Of a stretch of 64,000 nt of DNA, positions 19,717 through 29,592 are shown one piece after another. This DNA is from Salvia splendens (Eukaryota > Streptophyta > Magnoliopsida > Lamiales > Lamiaceae), in NCBI RefSeq assembly GCF_004379255.2, contig NC_056038.1, forward strand, positions 29,438,061 through 29,502,060, in the 5' to 3' direction. Below the pieces are notes generated by a model. The model did no database searches. It was given only the letters and a program-made list of their open reading frames with translations, and was not told the DNA's origin. Positions within the stretch are counted from its first letter, which is position 1, and every line of letters begins with the position of its first letter. The translations under genes and the position numbers were made by a program.

Positions 19717-22563
19717 CTACTGTCCAGGGTTGCTGAAGTTAAGCCACCTATCTGCAAAATCCTCTGGAAGCCGAGTTCGGTTGTTCCGAGCAGATGAAGA
19801 ATAAGCAGGTCGACGAGATGCTATCCTCGACCCAACGCCTCTTCCCCGAGCCCGAGAAGTCCTAACACCTCGGCGATGAAGAGTCTCTGCAATAAGCATC
19901 TGCTGATCTTGCTCGCTCATAGTCACAACTCCTCGGCGAATTTCAGTCCGTCCCCGTCTTGACGATTCCGGTTGCTCCTGAGCCCGTTCTCGTCTTGACG
20001 TTTCCGGCTGTTCCGGAGTTCGTTGTTGGCTGGGAGTAGGATTTTGAACAAGGGAACCAGAGGTTTGATCTGGAGTGCGAGCATCTGTTGGCGCGATATG
20101 CCGGAGGAATCTCTCAATTGAGGGACGCCGGGCAAGAACAATGTCATACCGAGAAGCCCAGCGCCGCAATGATTTCACGACTTGTTGGCAAGCCGAGCTC
20201 TCCAGCGCATTGTTCCTCCGGAGTACATTATACTCCTCCCACAGTTCGTCAACTCGTTCCTGAACCTCTGATATGGTCATTCCCCCGCGCACACGGATGT
20301 AATCCTCGTACGCAGTCCTCTCAGCAATGGTCGTATTCAGCTCGGCCTCCAGATCCTTCTTATCGGACTCTAAGTCCTTATTATCGGCCTCCAGCTTCAC
20401 TAAACGAGCCAGAAGCTCGTCATTCTTCGTCTGATCGGCTATAGCTCTTCTCTCAGCTTCGTCTAAAGCCGAAGAGTACAGCCGTTTCCAGTGAAGTATC
20501 TCCATCTCCTTGAGTACAAAGCAGCTATTAGTTCGGCAGCTATACCGAGCAGATAGTAAAATACAACAGGAATAAAGGCGAGTACGAAAAGCTATACGAA
20601 GACAAATGTAGAGAATTTTTCATTCACAAGGAAAATTTTTTACACTAGGGCTTCAAGGCCATTTTACAAGGAAGAAACTAGACTAAGAGAAGGGAGACGA
20701 AATCATACTCCGCCTGCTTCGTCTCCGGCTCCTCGGTCTGGTACAGCTTCCTTCTCCTGGGCTACCTCAGCCTCGGCCTCGCCTCCTGCCGGCCTCGCCT
20801 CCGCCTCCTGATCGGCCTCCTTCTCCGGATGCCCGGCCTGATCGACTTCGGCCTCCCGCTCCAGCGGCTCGGCCTCACCCTCTCCGTTGTAAGTCGAAGC
20901 GGGTGAAACGGGTCCCACGGAGGCAAAGATAGCCTCCAGGTTCTCGTCCCGATCAGCTCGACAACTCCGGACTCGGTCTGCAGAAAGCAGGACCGAAGAT
21001 GAAGCGAGCTCCTCAAGGAGCGGCAGATTCTGAAGCCGAGCTGCTATCTCTCGGCTGTACAGAGGCAGCACGACGTCGGCCCCCTGCTCGCCCTTATCGG
21101 CAATTAGCCTTACCAGGCTACCGACAAAGGCCGAGAACTGGCTGCTCAAAAAGAGTTTCTCCGTGTAAACACGGAGAGCCTCCCCTTGGGCAACCACGGT
21201 AGCAGCATCGCTCCGCTTCGCCTGCTCTCGCTGGATGACGAGCTGGTTTTTGGCAAACTGAGCTTCATCCTGGGCCGAAATCCTAGCAGCTCTGGCCTTC
21301 TCAAATTTAGCCTCAGCCTGTTCGGCCCGATGACAAGCAGCCGCCAACTTCCTCTGCATCTCGGCATAGTCATTGGACGCTTTGGAGAGTTCGACGGCGA
21401 CGAGCTTGGAGAGCATATCGTTCCTCTGAAAATGAATAAAGAAAAAAAGTCAACAAAGGGACCACAAAAAATACAGAAAAAAAAGCAAGGCCAGAAAATC
21501 AAGAAGAGAATTCACCTCGGCGAAGTCCGTGGGCCATAAAAAAGGCTCACAGATATGTTCCGAAGGAGGCGCCAAGACCACGTCTTTCTCTGGCGCTCTC
21601 GGGGGCTTCTGGGCCTTCCCCCTCCCCTTTGCCGAAGTTGACTCCGGCTTCTTCGGATCCGAAGAGGTTTTTTGCCTTTTCGGAGTCCTCTCGGCATCAG
21701 ACGCCGAGCTGGTGGTTTTCGGCCTCTCCGGCTCCTTGGACTCCGAAGATTTTCGGGTAGCCTTGTTCAGCATGAACACTGCCAAAAAGCAAGAAAGCAA
21801 GGTTAGTTTTCTTCGTTAAAGCAGTAGAACATAAAGGTAAAGAGAAATCCTCACCCTCGGCCTCTTCGTCCGAAGACGAGATGTCGAACACGACGTCGCC
21901 CTTGACGAGCTCAGACTCCGTGTATTGTTTCCTAACTAGGGGAATCTTGTTGAGCTCGTCATCGAGCTCGGCCAATGGTTCTAACCGAGGGTGAGGAATC
22001 ACGGACTTCGGCCCTCTCCAGGGGAAGCCCGGAGCCGCTGTCCTATTATAAAAAAAGAAGCGGTTTTGCCATTTCGGCCACTTGGTTTTGCAGAATGCCC
22101 TAAAAGGCTGTAAGGGGATCAAGTAAAACCAAGATCCCTTCCTTTTAAATTGGAAAAAATTAAGGATTGCCCGCAGAGACAGATCCTTATCTAACCTACG
22201 GAGTTCGGCAGCAAAAGCCGACAAGTGCCTCCAAGAATTCGGAGTCACCTGACCTAAAGGGAGTTGAAAAAAATCAAGAAGCTCTACAAAAGGTGGGGGA
22301 AGAGGGAAACGAAGCCCGCATTCTAAGCAGGCTTCGTAAACGGTGGCATAACCCTCCGGCGGGTCGTTAGCCCTATGATCATCGTCAGGAACCACCGCCT
22401 TCCCCCCAGGAAAAGAGTATTTTTCGTAAAGGGATATCACAGTATCCTTACTCAAGATACTGTGAAAATACTCTACGGTCTTCTCTCCGGATTCTTTCCG
22501 GCTAGAAGACCCCTTACCCCCTTTTCTACCGCTACCAGACTCAGACGAAGAAGAAGCAGACAT
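19717..22563 (-). CDS. Four-exon antisense gene of the Tat element
   Basis: Transcribed against gag-pol. Exons on the minus strand: 22563-21855, 21778-21516, 21425-20709, 20508-19717 (TGA-side end included). All three introns are GT...AG (21854-21779, 21515-21426, 20708-20509) and the phases fit exactly, giving about 826 residues without a stop. Exon 1 encodes a Ser-rich start and a globular domain (GYATVYEACLECGLRFPLPP ... NSWRHLSAFAAEL) resembling the 'putative gypsy type transposon' domain found in plant element proteins. Exon 2 is Lys/Ser/Pro-rich. Exons 3-4 are heptad-rich coiled coils with a Glu/Ala-rich and then an Arg-rich tail. Tat elements are known to carry antisense ORFs; the function is unknown. 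The splice model is by eye. Confidence 0.8.
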
Positions 22564-22903
22564 GGTTCTTACTCTTTGAAAGTTTGAAGAAATCCTGAGG
22601 AAATTTTTGAAAGCGGAAGGAAATTTTTCACGCAAAAGATAGAGAGTGCAGAAGAAGCCAATAGCAAAGGTGTTCAAATGATGAAGAAAGGCGGTATTTA
22701 TCAGATTTGGAAAAGATTTCAAATCATCGCACCGTTTCATATCCCACCTTTTCAGGATTCGACGGCCGGATTTTACTGTCGCATTTAATGCCGCATTTAA
22801 TGCAGTCACGCGCAGGGCACGTCCCCTGACTTCAGCCTCCCCCGTCCCCTTTTGCAGAATGCCGAAGTGACTCGCTTCGCCGAAGTGATTCACTTCGCTT
22901 TTC

Positions 22904-22912
22904 GGGGGGGGG
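22904..22912 (+). other. G-rich stretch before the 3' LTR (polypurine-tract position)
   Basis: Nine consecutive G, followed by TAG, immediately precede the 3' LTR. This is where the plus-strand primer of an LTR retrotransposon is expected. It is preceded by TTTTC. Confidence 0.6.
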
Positions 22913-22915
22913 TAG

Positions 22916-23624
22916 TGATGGGGTGCGTACTAAACAAGCCCAACAGCAATGACGGCCCATCAGCCCAAGGAAGAGTATGAGTTCGGCATTACCAAAGAGT
23001 TCGGCCTCAGCCTACAGCTCGGTAAAAGCCAACCTATCAAGCTCTGCTCTCAGATCGGCAACCAAAGCAGGAGTATGAGTTCGGCATTACCAAAGAGTTC
23101 GGCCTCAGCCTACAGCTCGGTAAAAGCCATCCAATCAAGCTCTGCTCTCAGGTCGGCATCAAGCTCTACTCTCAGATCGGCAACCAAAGCAGTTCGGTCT
23201 CAGTATTCGACCGAACAAGGAGTTAGTGGACCCATACAGGATGTCCAACACACCAACTACCACGTGGTGTCAACTCAGGCCACGATCGTAGGCCATGACC
23301 TACGCTACATCCACGATCTTAGGCCATGACCTACACGACATCCACGACTTAGGGTGGTGATGCAAGCCACGATCTTAGTCCAAGATATAAATGGAACTTA
23401 GATCTGATATGGGGGGTTAAGCTCTCTAGAGATAAAACACCATATAGCAAATAGCCAGTTTGTATTTGTAAGCTGTAGAAAACAGATCAAGCAATACAAT
23501 CTTGCCCTCCCTTTTTCCCGTGGACGTAGATTTACTTCAGTAAATCGAACCACGTAAATTCTTTGTGTCTGTATTTTCATTCTCTACCAGCATTTGCTAA
23601 CATCAAAAATTCGCGGATCCATCA
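22916..23624 (+). repeat. Element A 3' LTR
   Basis: 709 bp, same length and, on reading, the same sequence as the 5' LTR. It is followed by the AGGGC duplication at 23625-23629. Confidence 0.95.
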
Positions 23625-23824
23625 AGGGCGTACCTTATTGTGCCTCTATCGACTATTTCCCTCAATGATATTTGTTGGTTAGTGGTGATTAGATCTTCAC
23701 TTATATTCATACAGGCTTCAAAGATCTTCATGGTTTTCTCTGCAGTGAAATTCAAACAACATGCGAGAGATCTTTGCTTCATCGAAAAACTGGATGTTTT
23801 TTGAGATCTTAGAAAGACAGACAA
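23625..23824 (-). pseudogene. Small minus-strand ORF split by element A
   Basis: An open frame comes in from 23824 on the minus strand and reaches the AGGGC duplication at 23629-23625. On the far side of the retrotransposon, at 12581, the same frame stays open for 15 more codons and ends in TAA at 12538-12536. Before the insertion this would have been one ORF of roughly 67-82 residues; the frame enters from an ATG at about 23782 or further upstream. It is not recognised: no domain, and no flanking exons were found. It may be a genuine small gene, an exon, or chance. Confidence 0.3.
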
Positions 23825-24912
23825 GTCGAGACAGAGAGATGGAGAGTGTATTGATTTTAAAATTTCAGTTTCCAGATATAGTACATGTTTATTTGTTCAT
23901 TAATGTACAACAATTATCTCTGTTGCGGTGTTACACTTGATTATCAAGTTTGATATTCTCAGACCTGTAAAGTTGATAAAATTCAAACCTCACATAATTG
24001 GCTTAAAATACTTACTATAAATATATTAAATTATCTGTAAAGAGATAAATCTATTAATATAATGTCAATGTCTACTTAATATATACTGATGGCATAAAAA
24101 TTAAAACTTAGAAGAATGGAAAATTGATTTGAAATGCTGCTGCATGCTTCTAGTATATTAAAGCAGCCTTATAAGAGTAATCATTTTCAGACAAAGTTTA
24201 TTGCTCTTTCCAAACTTTTGAAAATGAATAAAAGATGGAAACAAGAAGCAGCGACATTTCAAAAGGTGAGGAAAAACAACCGAAATGTTAGCATCCAAGT
24301 TGCTTTTTTTTAAAGAGGCTTTAGAGCCCAAATATTCATTTGGCCCATAAACTAGTTTGTCATGTGGCCCCATTCGCTTTACTTTATGGACCACACAAAT
24401 TTCATTTCAACATAAAGGTGGAAAGATATTTATGAGTAATACCTTTTGAAATATACAGAAAAAAAAATCAATGCAATTATAAAGAAATATAACATGTACT
24501 ATCAGTTACAAGATTGATGATCGCATCATAAAACAATAATAAGAGTTAAAAAAGATTTTTGATTTTCTATTTTAGCCTAAAATCAACGGTTTCATGTTGG
24601 TTGCGGTCAGCATAAAGACATGAAGATAGTTATGACTTGCGATTCTGAAATTGAAACTATAATTCCAGTTTAACTATGCATCCCTAACTATTTGTATAAA
24701 AGTGAAGTCGAATTCAGTTTCTTTTCCTCAGTTTTATTTATCGTCATATCTTAAAATTTTATTTCTAAAACCAGAATAAATTTGAAAAAATTGAATATTT
24801 AGTACCATTGGATCCTGGAGACATTTTTCTCCTTTATCGTAAAGATAAGATATCACTTAACGATGATTGGCTACAACCTAAAGAGCTTTAGCAAAGCGAA
24901 ATGAAAAGGGCA
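23825..24912. other. AT-rich intergenic DNA
   Basis: No gene, RNA or transposon end was recognised. The short frame at 24158-24394 (minus) has no features of a gene. Confidence 0.5.
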
Positions 24913-25050
24913 TAAATTGATTTCTCAATGCACGTGCTAATCATGACCGCGACTAAATATTTTTTTGGACAATAAAAGAAAGTTGAATGGTTTCACTCAA
25001 TAATCAATGGATCTAATCTTGATCTCTCAAGTCCTTTAATCATAATATCT
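24913..25050 (+). repeat. Direct repeat, copy 1
   Basis: About 140 bp starting TAAATTGATTTCTCAATG and ending CATAATATCTC. It is repeated almost identically at 26165-26303 (differences include TTTTTTT against TTTTTT and CAATGCAC against GAATGGCAC). The two copies flank the tandem array at 25401-26110. Confidence 0.9.
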
Positions 25051-25140
25051 CATATATATATATATAGAGAGAGATGTATTCATTTCCTTTTCCTATATTT
25101 CCTCATTTTTCCTTCTTAATATCAGCCATTAGATCCTTTT

Positions 25141-25272
25141 TCCTTCTTAATATTACGCGTTAGATCTAAGGCATCATGACGAGCGTGCTAATCATGACGA
25201 GCGTTATTCTCCTTTTCACATCTTAGATCATTTTTCCTTCTTAATATTACGCGTTAGATCTAAGGCATCAAC
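25141..25272 (+). repeat. Short direct repeats with ACGCGTTAGATCTAAGGC
   Basis: TCCTTCTTAATATTACGCGT begins at 25141 and again at 25235, each time running to CTAAGGCATCA. A diverged third copy starts near 25111. GACGAGCGT is also repeated between them. Confidence 0.8.
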
Positions 25273-25400
25273 AGATCAGATTGATTCTATAAAACTGGTT
25301 CCGTGTTGCATTATAGAAGGTGGTTGTATGCATTACAGGGTTATTATTGACATTTGACGGAAAAGTAACTGCCTTATTTTGGTATCTGCGAATAATGCAC

Positions 25401-26110
25401 CACATGGTCACGAGTAATGCATATAATTGACTATATAATGCACAATATGTTAACTGCAATGCATACGAATAAGATGTACCATGTTATGATGTTTGGACAC
25501 ACGTTTCTTGTTTCCCCTAAGGGTTTAATAAGCTTAGGGGCTAGGGTATACTACGTAGACACGTATGTAATCTTCACATGGTAACGAGTAATGGATATAA
25601 TTGACTATATAATGCACAATTTGTGAACTGCAACGCATACGAACAAGATGTGCTGTGTTATGATGTTTGGACACACGTTTCTTGTTTCTCCTAAGGATTT
25701 AATAAGCTTAGGGGCTAGGGTATACTACGTAGACACGTATATAATATTCACATGGTAACGAGTAATGGATATAATTGACTATATAATGCACAATTTGTGA
25801 ACTGCAATGCATACGAACAAGATGTGCTGTGTTATGATGTTTGACACACGTTTCTTGTTTCCCCTAAGGGTTTAATAAGCTTAGGGGCTAGGGTATATTA
25901 CGTACGCATTAATAACAAATTATAAAACGATACTAATAATTCACCAAATTGTCACGAGTAATGGATGTTATTAACTATATAATGCACAATATGTGAACTG
26001 CAATGCATACGAATAAGATGTACCATGTTATGATGTTTGACACACGTTTCTTGTTTCCCCTAAGGGTTTAATAAGCTTAGGGGCTAGGGTATAGTACGTA
26101 GACATTACTA
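25401..26110 (+). repeat. Four-unit tandem repeat of about 174 bp with internal hairpin
   Basis: Units start at 25401, 25575, 25749 and 25942. Shared landmarks are ACGAGTAATG, AACTGCAATGCATACGAA, CACACGTTTCTTGTTTC and GCTTAGGGGCTAGGGTATA. Each unit carries an inverted repeat of the form CCCCTAAG...CTTAGGGG (25514-25540 in unit 1). Units are 85-95% alike by eye. The fourth contains extra sequence before its start. Not a recognised satellite. Confidence 0.85.
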
Positions 26111-26164
26111 ACAAATTGTTGTTATTGGAATATACGTACGTGCATTATTTGTTATAAAATACCT

Positions 26165-26302
26165 TAAATTGATTTCTGAATGGCACGTGCTAATCATGAC
26201 CGCGACTAAATATTTTTTGGACAATAAAAGAAAGTTGAATGGTTTCACTCAATAATCAATGGATCTAATCTTGATCTCTCAAGTCCTTTAATCATAATAT
26301 CT

Positions 26303-26303
<1 letters not shown>
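26165..26303 (+). repeat. Direct repeat, copy 2
   Basis: Second copy of 24913-25050. A further partial copy of the sequence just before it (TTGTTATAAAATACCTTAAA) is at 26366-26406, so the duplication extends around the TA microsatellite. Confidence 0.9.

Positions 26304-26304
<1 letters not shown>

Positions 26305-26360
<56 letters not shown>
26305..26360. repeat. (TA)28 microsatellite
   Basis: 56 uninterrupted bases of alternating T and A. The corresponding place in the first direct-repeat copy (25052-25065) has only a short TA run followed by GAGAGAGA, so the tract expanded in this copy. Confidence 0.98.
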
Positions 26361-26363
<3 letters not shown>

Positions 26364-26691
26364 GTTTGTTATAAAATACCTTAAATTGATTTCTCAATGG
26401 CACGTTTTAAATTTCAAATAATAAAATGATCACGTTTTATTGATTTATTTTAACTGCAAATCTATTTATATTATTATCCATTTTAACTTAGAGAAATTAT
26501 GATTTTTTTCAAATGGAAAAAATATATCAGAAATAAAAGAAATTATGTTTTTAAGTGAATTAGATATTCTTTTAAACCACTAACAAAATAAATTAATTTT
26601 TAGCAAAGTGCATTATAGCCAAATAGCATCACTTGTAGACAAATTTGCCTTCTTATATTCAGTGGCAGATTTAGGTGGGAGTAGGCGACCA

Positions 26692-26863
26692 GGGAGAGGA
26701 TCCTCTGCTGTGCACAAATCACAGCAGTGCCCTGCTGCCCCATACAATACAAATTTTTATTATTATTTTGTTTATTAATTTTTTTTTTTAAATATTTGAA
26801 AAATGTTTATGAGGGGCAGCAGGGCCCTGTTGTGATTTGTGCACAGCAGGGGATCCTCTCCCG
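26692..26863. mobile_element. MULE-type MITE with ~50-bp TIRs
   Basis: 172 bp made almost entirely of two inverted repeats starting GGGAGAGGATCC and running through GTGCACAAATCAC to CCTGCTGCCCC (about four mismatches in 50). A 9-bp duplication AGGCGACCA lies at 26683-26691 and 26864-26872. Long TIRs and a 9-bp duplication fit Mutator-like elements. It can fold into one long hairpin. Confidence 0.85.
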
Positions 26864-26872
26864 AGGCGACCA

Positions 26873-27320
26873 ACATTTGGATTCTGGACCATCTAAAGAG
26901 CCAATTTGTCCCTTTAAATCGAGTTAGAAAACACCATGATCGATCTATCAAGATCAAGTATATGCTACTAGTATTTATTGTGAATACATGTATGACTTGG
27001 TAAAGTTATTACTCCAATTAAGAAACAAACGGAAAGTAAAAAATGCCCCCTGGATTATGCCGTTTGCATGTATGCGGTCCCTAAACTTTAAAAAATATTA
27101 TTTGATGTCCCTGGACTTTGATGTTTGCATGTTTTTGGTCATTTTACACTTTTGTTCAGGCTAAAATGCCTTCAAGCCATGGAAGCAAAATTTTAATCCA
27201 TTTTTTATCAACTCATTTATACTCTCTTTCAAACTCAAATATTTTATTTTCTACACTTTTAATAGTAGTACTACTATTTTAGCAATATTTTTATTTTGCA
27301 TTAGCATTGATCTTTTATTT
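26873..27320. other. Intergenic DNA with transposon-like flank
   Basis: The region 27040-27200 (AATGCCCCCTGGATTATGCC, GGTCCCTAAACTTT, GTCCCTGGACTTTG) is typical repetitive intergenic plant DNA, but no element ends were found. Confidence 0.4.
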
Positions 27321-27338
27321 TCATCTTGATTAATCATT

Positions 27339-27962
27339 ATTTTATAAAAATAAAAAGCTCAAACCACGAGTGGTGAGCATAAGTTCGCAAGGCGGCAAAA
27401 CCAAGTACAAAATCTATCTCAGCTAGCAAACTCCCTTAGTGATCAACCGCTAACAAGACCATTACACTGACTCAAAAGTACCTTGGAGAAAGTCAACCAA
27501 AAAAACAAAACAACCCAAAAGGACAAAAACCTTTACTAAGGCCTTCAATAAAAGGATCAACCCTCATCCAAAATCTCTATTAGAAAGGAAGAATTTGGGT
27601 GTCAATATCTTGTCCACAATCTTAGTAGCCTAATCAATTTTTTCTTCTCAAGCTCCCAATCCGGCACAAAACCTTGGAAGATCATTTTATTCCGAATATC
27701 CCATATCGAACATGAGATAAAAAAAGAACAGAGAATTCCACACCTTTTTATTGGCTTTGTGAAGAGGAGTGCCCAGTCAAGAGAGGAAGCATGCCATCGG
27801 GTCCTTAGGCAAGCACATGGATAAATTCCATTGAGCACAACAGTAATACCATATACCACTCGAGATTTTACAGCTAAAAAAGACGTACTCTAAAGTCTCC
27901 AGCTCTTCCTTGCAGAAAATATATCTTATCATCCTCAATTCCTAGTATGCCCCATCTGATCA
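27339..27962 (-). mobile_element. 5'-truncated LINE (L1-like) insertion
   Basis: 624 bp on the minus strand, bounded by an 18-bp direct duplication TCATCTTGATTAATCATT (27321-27338 and 27963-27980), as produced by target-primed reverse transcription. It contains the end of the LINE ORF2 (zf-RVT region) and a 3' tail with GCCGCCTTGCGAAC and an A/T-rich end. The 5' portion, including reverse transcriptase, is absent. Confidence 0.82.
27602..27940 (-). pseudogene. LINE ORF2 C-terminal (zf-RVT) fragment
   Basis: Reading the minus strand gives a EELETLEYVFFSC...IW segment and, in a second frame, SIWDIRNKMIFQGF. These are parts of the zinc-binding/C-terminal region that follows reverse transcriptase in plant L1 elements. 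At least one frameshift joins them. Non-functional. Confidence 0.65.
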
Positions 27963-27980
27963 TCATCTTGATTAATCATT

Positions 27981-28381
27981 TATGTGTAATAGTGTTAAAT
28001 ATGTTAAAATGTGCTTAGTCAAATTTGGTTACCGTAGGGAACAATTATTTATTTATGAAAATATCGATTTGTAAAACTTGCTTCAAAAGGTGGAAATTAT
28101 GTATATATCACTTTTGGAAAATGATCAATAAAAATGGATTTCAATACAAAATTCAGACCAAATACTGACCATGAGATTTAACAATTTAATAGTCAATAAT
28201 TAAATAAAAACACGGAGGGTCATTATAAAGTAGTTTTAGGTCATATTATAAAATTCGGGTTTGAGGTCATGTTAAGATCATTTTAAGTCATCATTACTAT
28301 AATGACGTAAAAATAAGCTTATGATGACTTAAAAACGACCTTTGTATGCTTGCTTCTGCATTTTTGTATTAAGAATGAGCT
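27981..28381. other. AT-rich intergenic DNA
   Basis: No gene or clear element. AGGTCATATTATAAAAT and GATGACTTAAAAACGACC occur in a region of short inverted fragments (TAAGTCATCATTACTATAATGACGT) but form no defined element. Confidence 0.4.
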
Positions 28382-29592
28382 TTGCATGCTGGGGTTTGGA
28401 GCCCCTTGCACAGCGGAAGCCTTGTACAAAATAAATAAATCAGACGTATGATCTATTTGACAGATTATGTGATTAATCTACTCACATGTTAACACAGAAT
28501 TGCATGCTAGAACGCAAATAATTCATGTTAAAAGAATATAAATCCTAAAGCATGATTTCTACGGTTTAGAGTTACCGATTTTGATTCTCCAAAGAATCGT
28601 CTATTACTCGCGCCTTCTCCACGATGATCTTCAATACTAGACCACAAATCTTCTAACTGGTTCCCGAACTGTATTCCGAAATCAGTGTGGGCTGATCTTA
28701 TCAAAACACTAGGACTCGAATAAAGAAGACATAACTTTCTCACGGAGGAGAGCTGAAAATCTTACTGAGGAGAAAAACCAAGCAAAAATCGTCCCTTACT
28801 CCTTTTCAGGAATGGACGTTATTTAAAAAAAAAACTTAATTATGTCTTATTTATTCTCTTATGTATATTAAGTACATATTTGGGCCCAGTCAGGGATTTA
28901 TGGAGGTTTGGATGTGGTCTCACCCAATTAGCTTTACTAATTAAATTGAACCCACAATAGCTTATATTCGAATATTACGAGCAGCCACTACAAAATTAAT
29001 ATTGCACTGCCCATCCAAATATGAAATTACAAGTAATTTGGGTTTCCATTTTGTTTAAATATTTATTTCCCGCGCTTAAGATATAAATGTCCATTAATTA
29101 ATTAAATTCTGCCATGAACTTAATTAATCAACATCTTATTAATTCCAATAGTGGACCTAGCAAGAAACACTTATTTATTATTCATGGAATAATTAAATTC
29201 CAATTGGCCAGTTTCCAATTAATAAAAACCTTGTTCAAGCTCCTCTTGAGGACATTATCAAACGAAACTCACCTCGCACACGATTCAACATAATAGCAAT
29301 CCTAGCACCGCTAGATATTAATCATCACTACCCAATATATCAGGATTATTGGGTTGCGAAAAACCCGAACCATTTGATAAGTCAAAGTAGTGCATAATCA
29401 ATACAGTATGCTCAATGCTAACGTATGTAGATTAAGAAATAGTTATTTATCAAGACCTAGTCTTTCATTAGATAGCATAAAGACACATCTTGCTGTTAGA
29501 TCCATTCAGTGCTATACCACACCAACGTCATCTTATTTCAATAAGGCTTAGAAATAATCGAACTGACATTGCAACCTTTCGCGATAGGTAGC
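28382..29592 (-). mobile_element. Probable Ty1/copia 3' region and LTR remnant
   Basis: On the minus strand this has the layout of the end of a plant copia element. A post-pol stretch (about 29590-29170, with TGGTGTGGTATAGCACTG and TTGATAAATAACTATT) is followed by a long AT-rich LTR-like region ending in GCTTCCGCTGTGCAAGG...CCCCAGCA at 28382. No pol domain is left. The right side is cut by the insertion of element B at 29593. Assignment rests on recalled family resemblance, not on a coding domain. Confidence 0.45.

Larger units (their letters stand above)
12587..23624 (+). mobile_element. Element A: full-length Tat-lineage Ty3/gypsy LTR retrotransposon
   Basis: An 11,038-bp element bounded by two 709-bp LTRs that look identical by eye, with a 5-bp AGGGC duplication (12582-12586 and 23625-23629). 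The order is LTR, PBS, gag-protease, RT, RNase H, a second RNase H, integrase, tandem repeats, an opposite-strand gene, a G-rich purine stretch, LTR. The second RNase H, the lack of a chromodomain after integrase and the antisense gene near the 3' end are known hallmarks of the Tat lineage (Retand/Grande/Ogre relatives). LTR identity implies very recent insertion. The UGA at 17664 suggests that it was mobilised in trans or has just been inactivated. Confidence 0.95.

Noticed and set aside
25514..25546. Hairpin CCCCTAAG...CTTAGGGG followed by CTAG, recalling a Helitron 3' end
   Set aside because: The hairpin abuts CTAG instead of lying 10-12 bases before it, the next base is G rather than T, it repeats in every tandem unit, and no 5' TC end or Rep/helicase is present.
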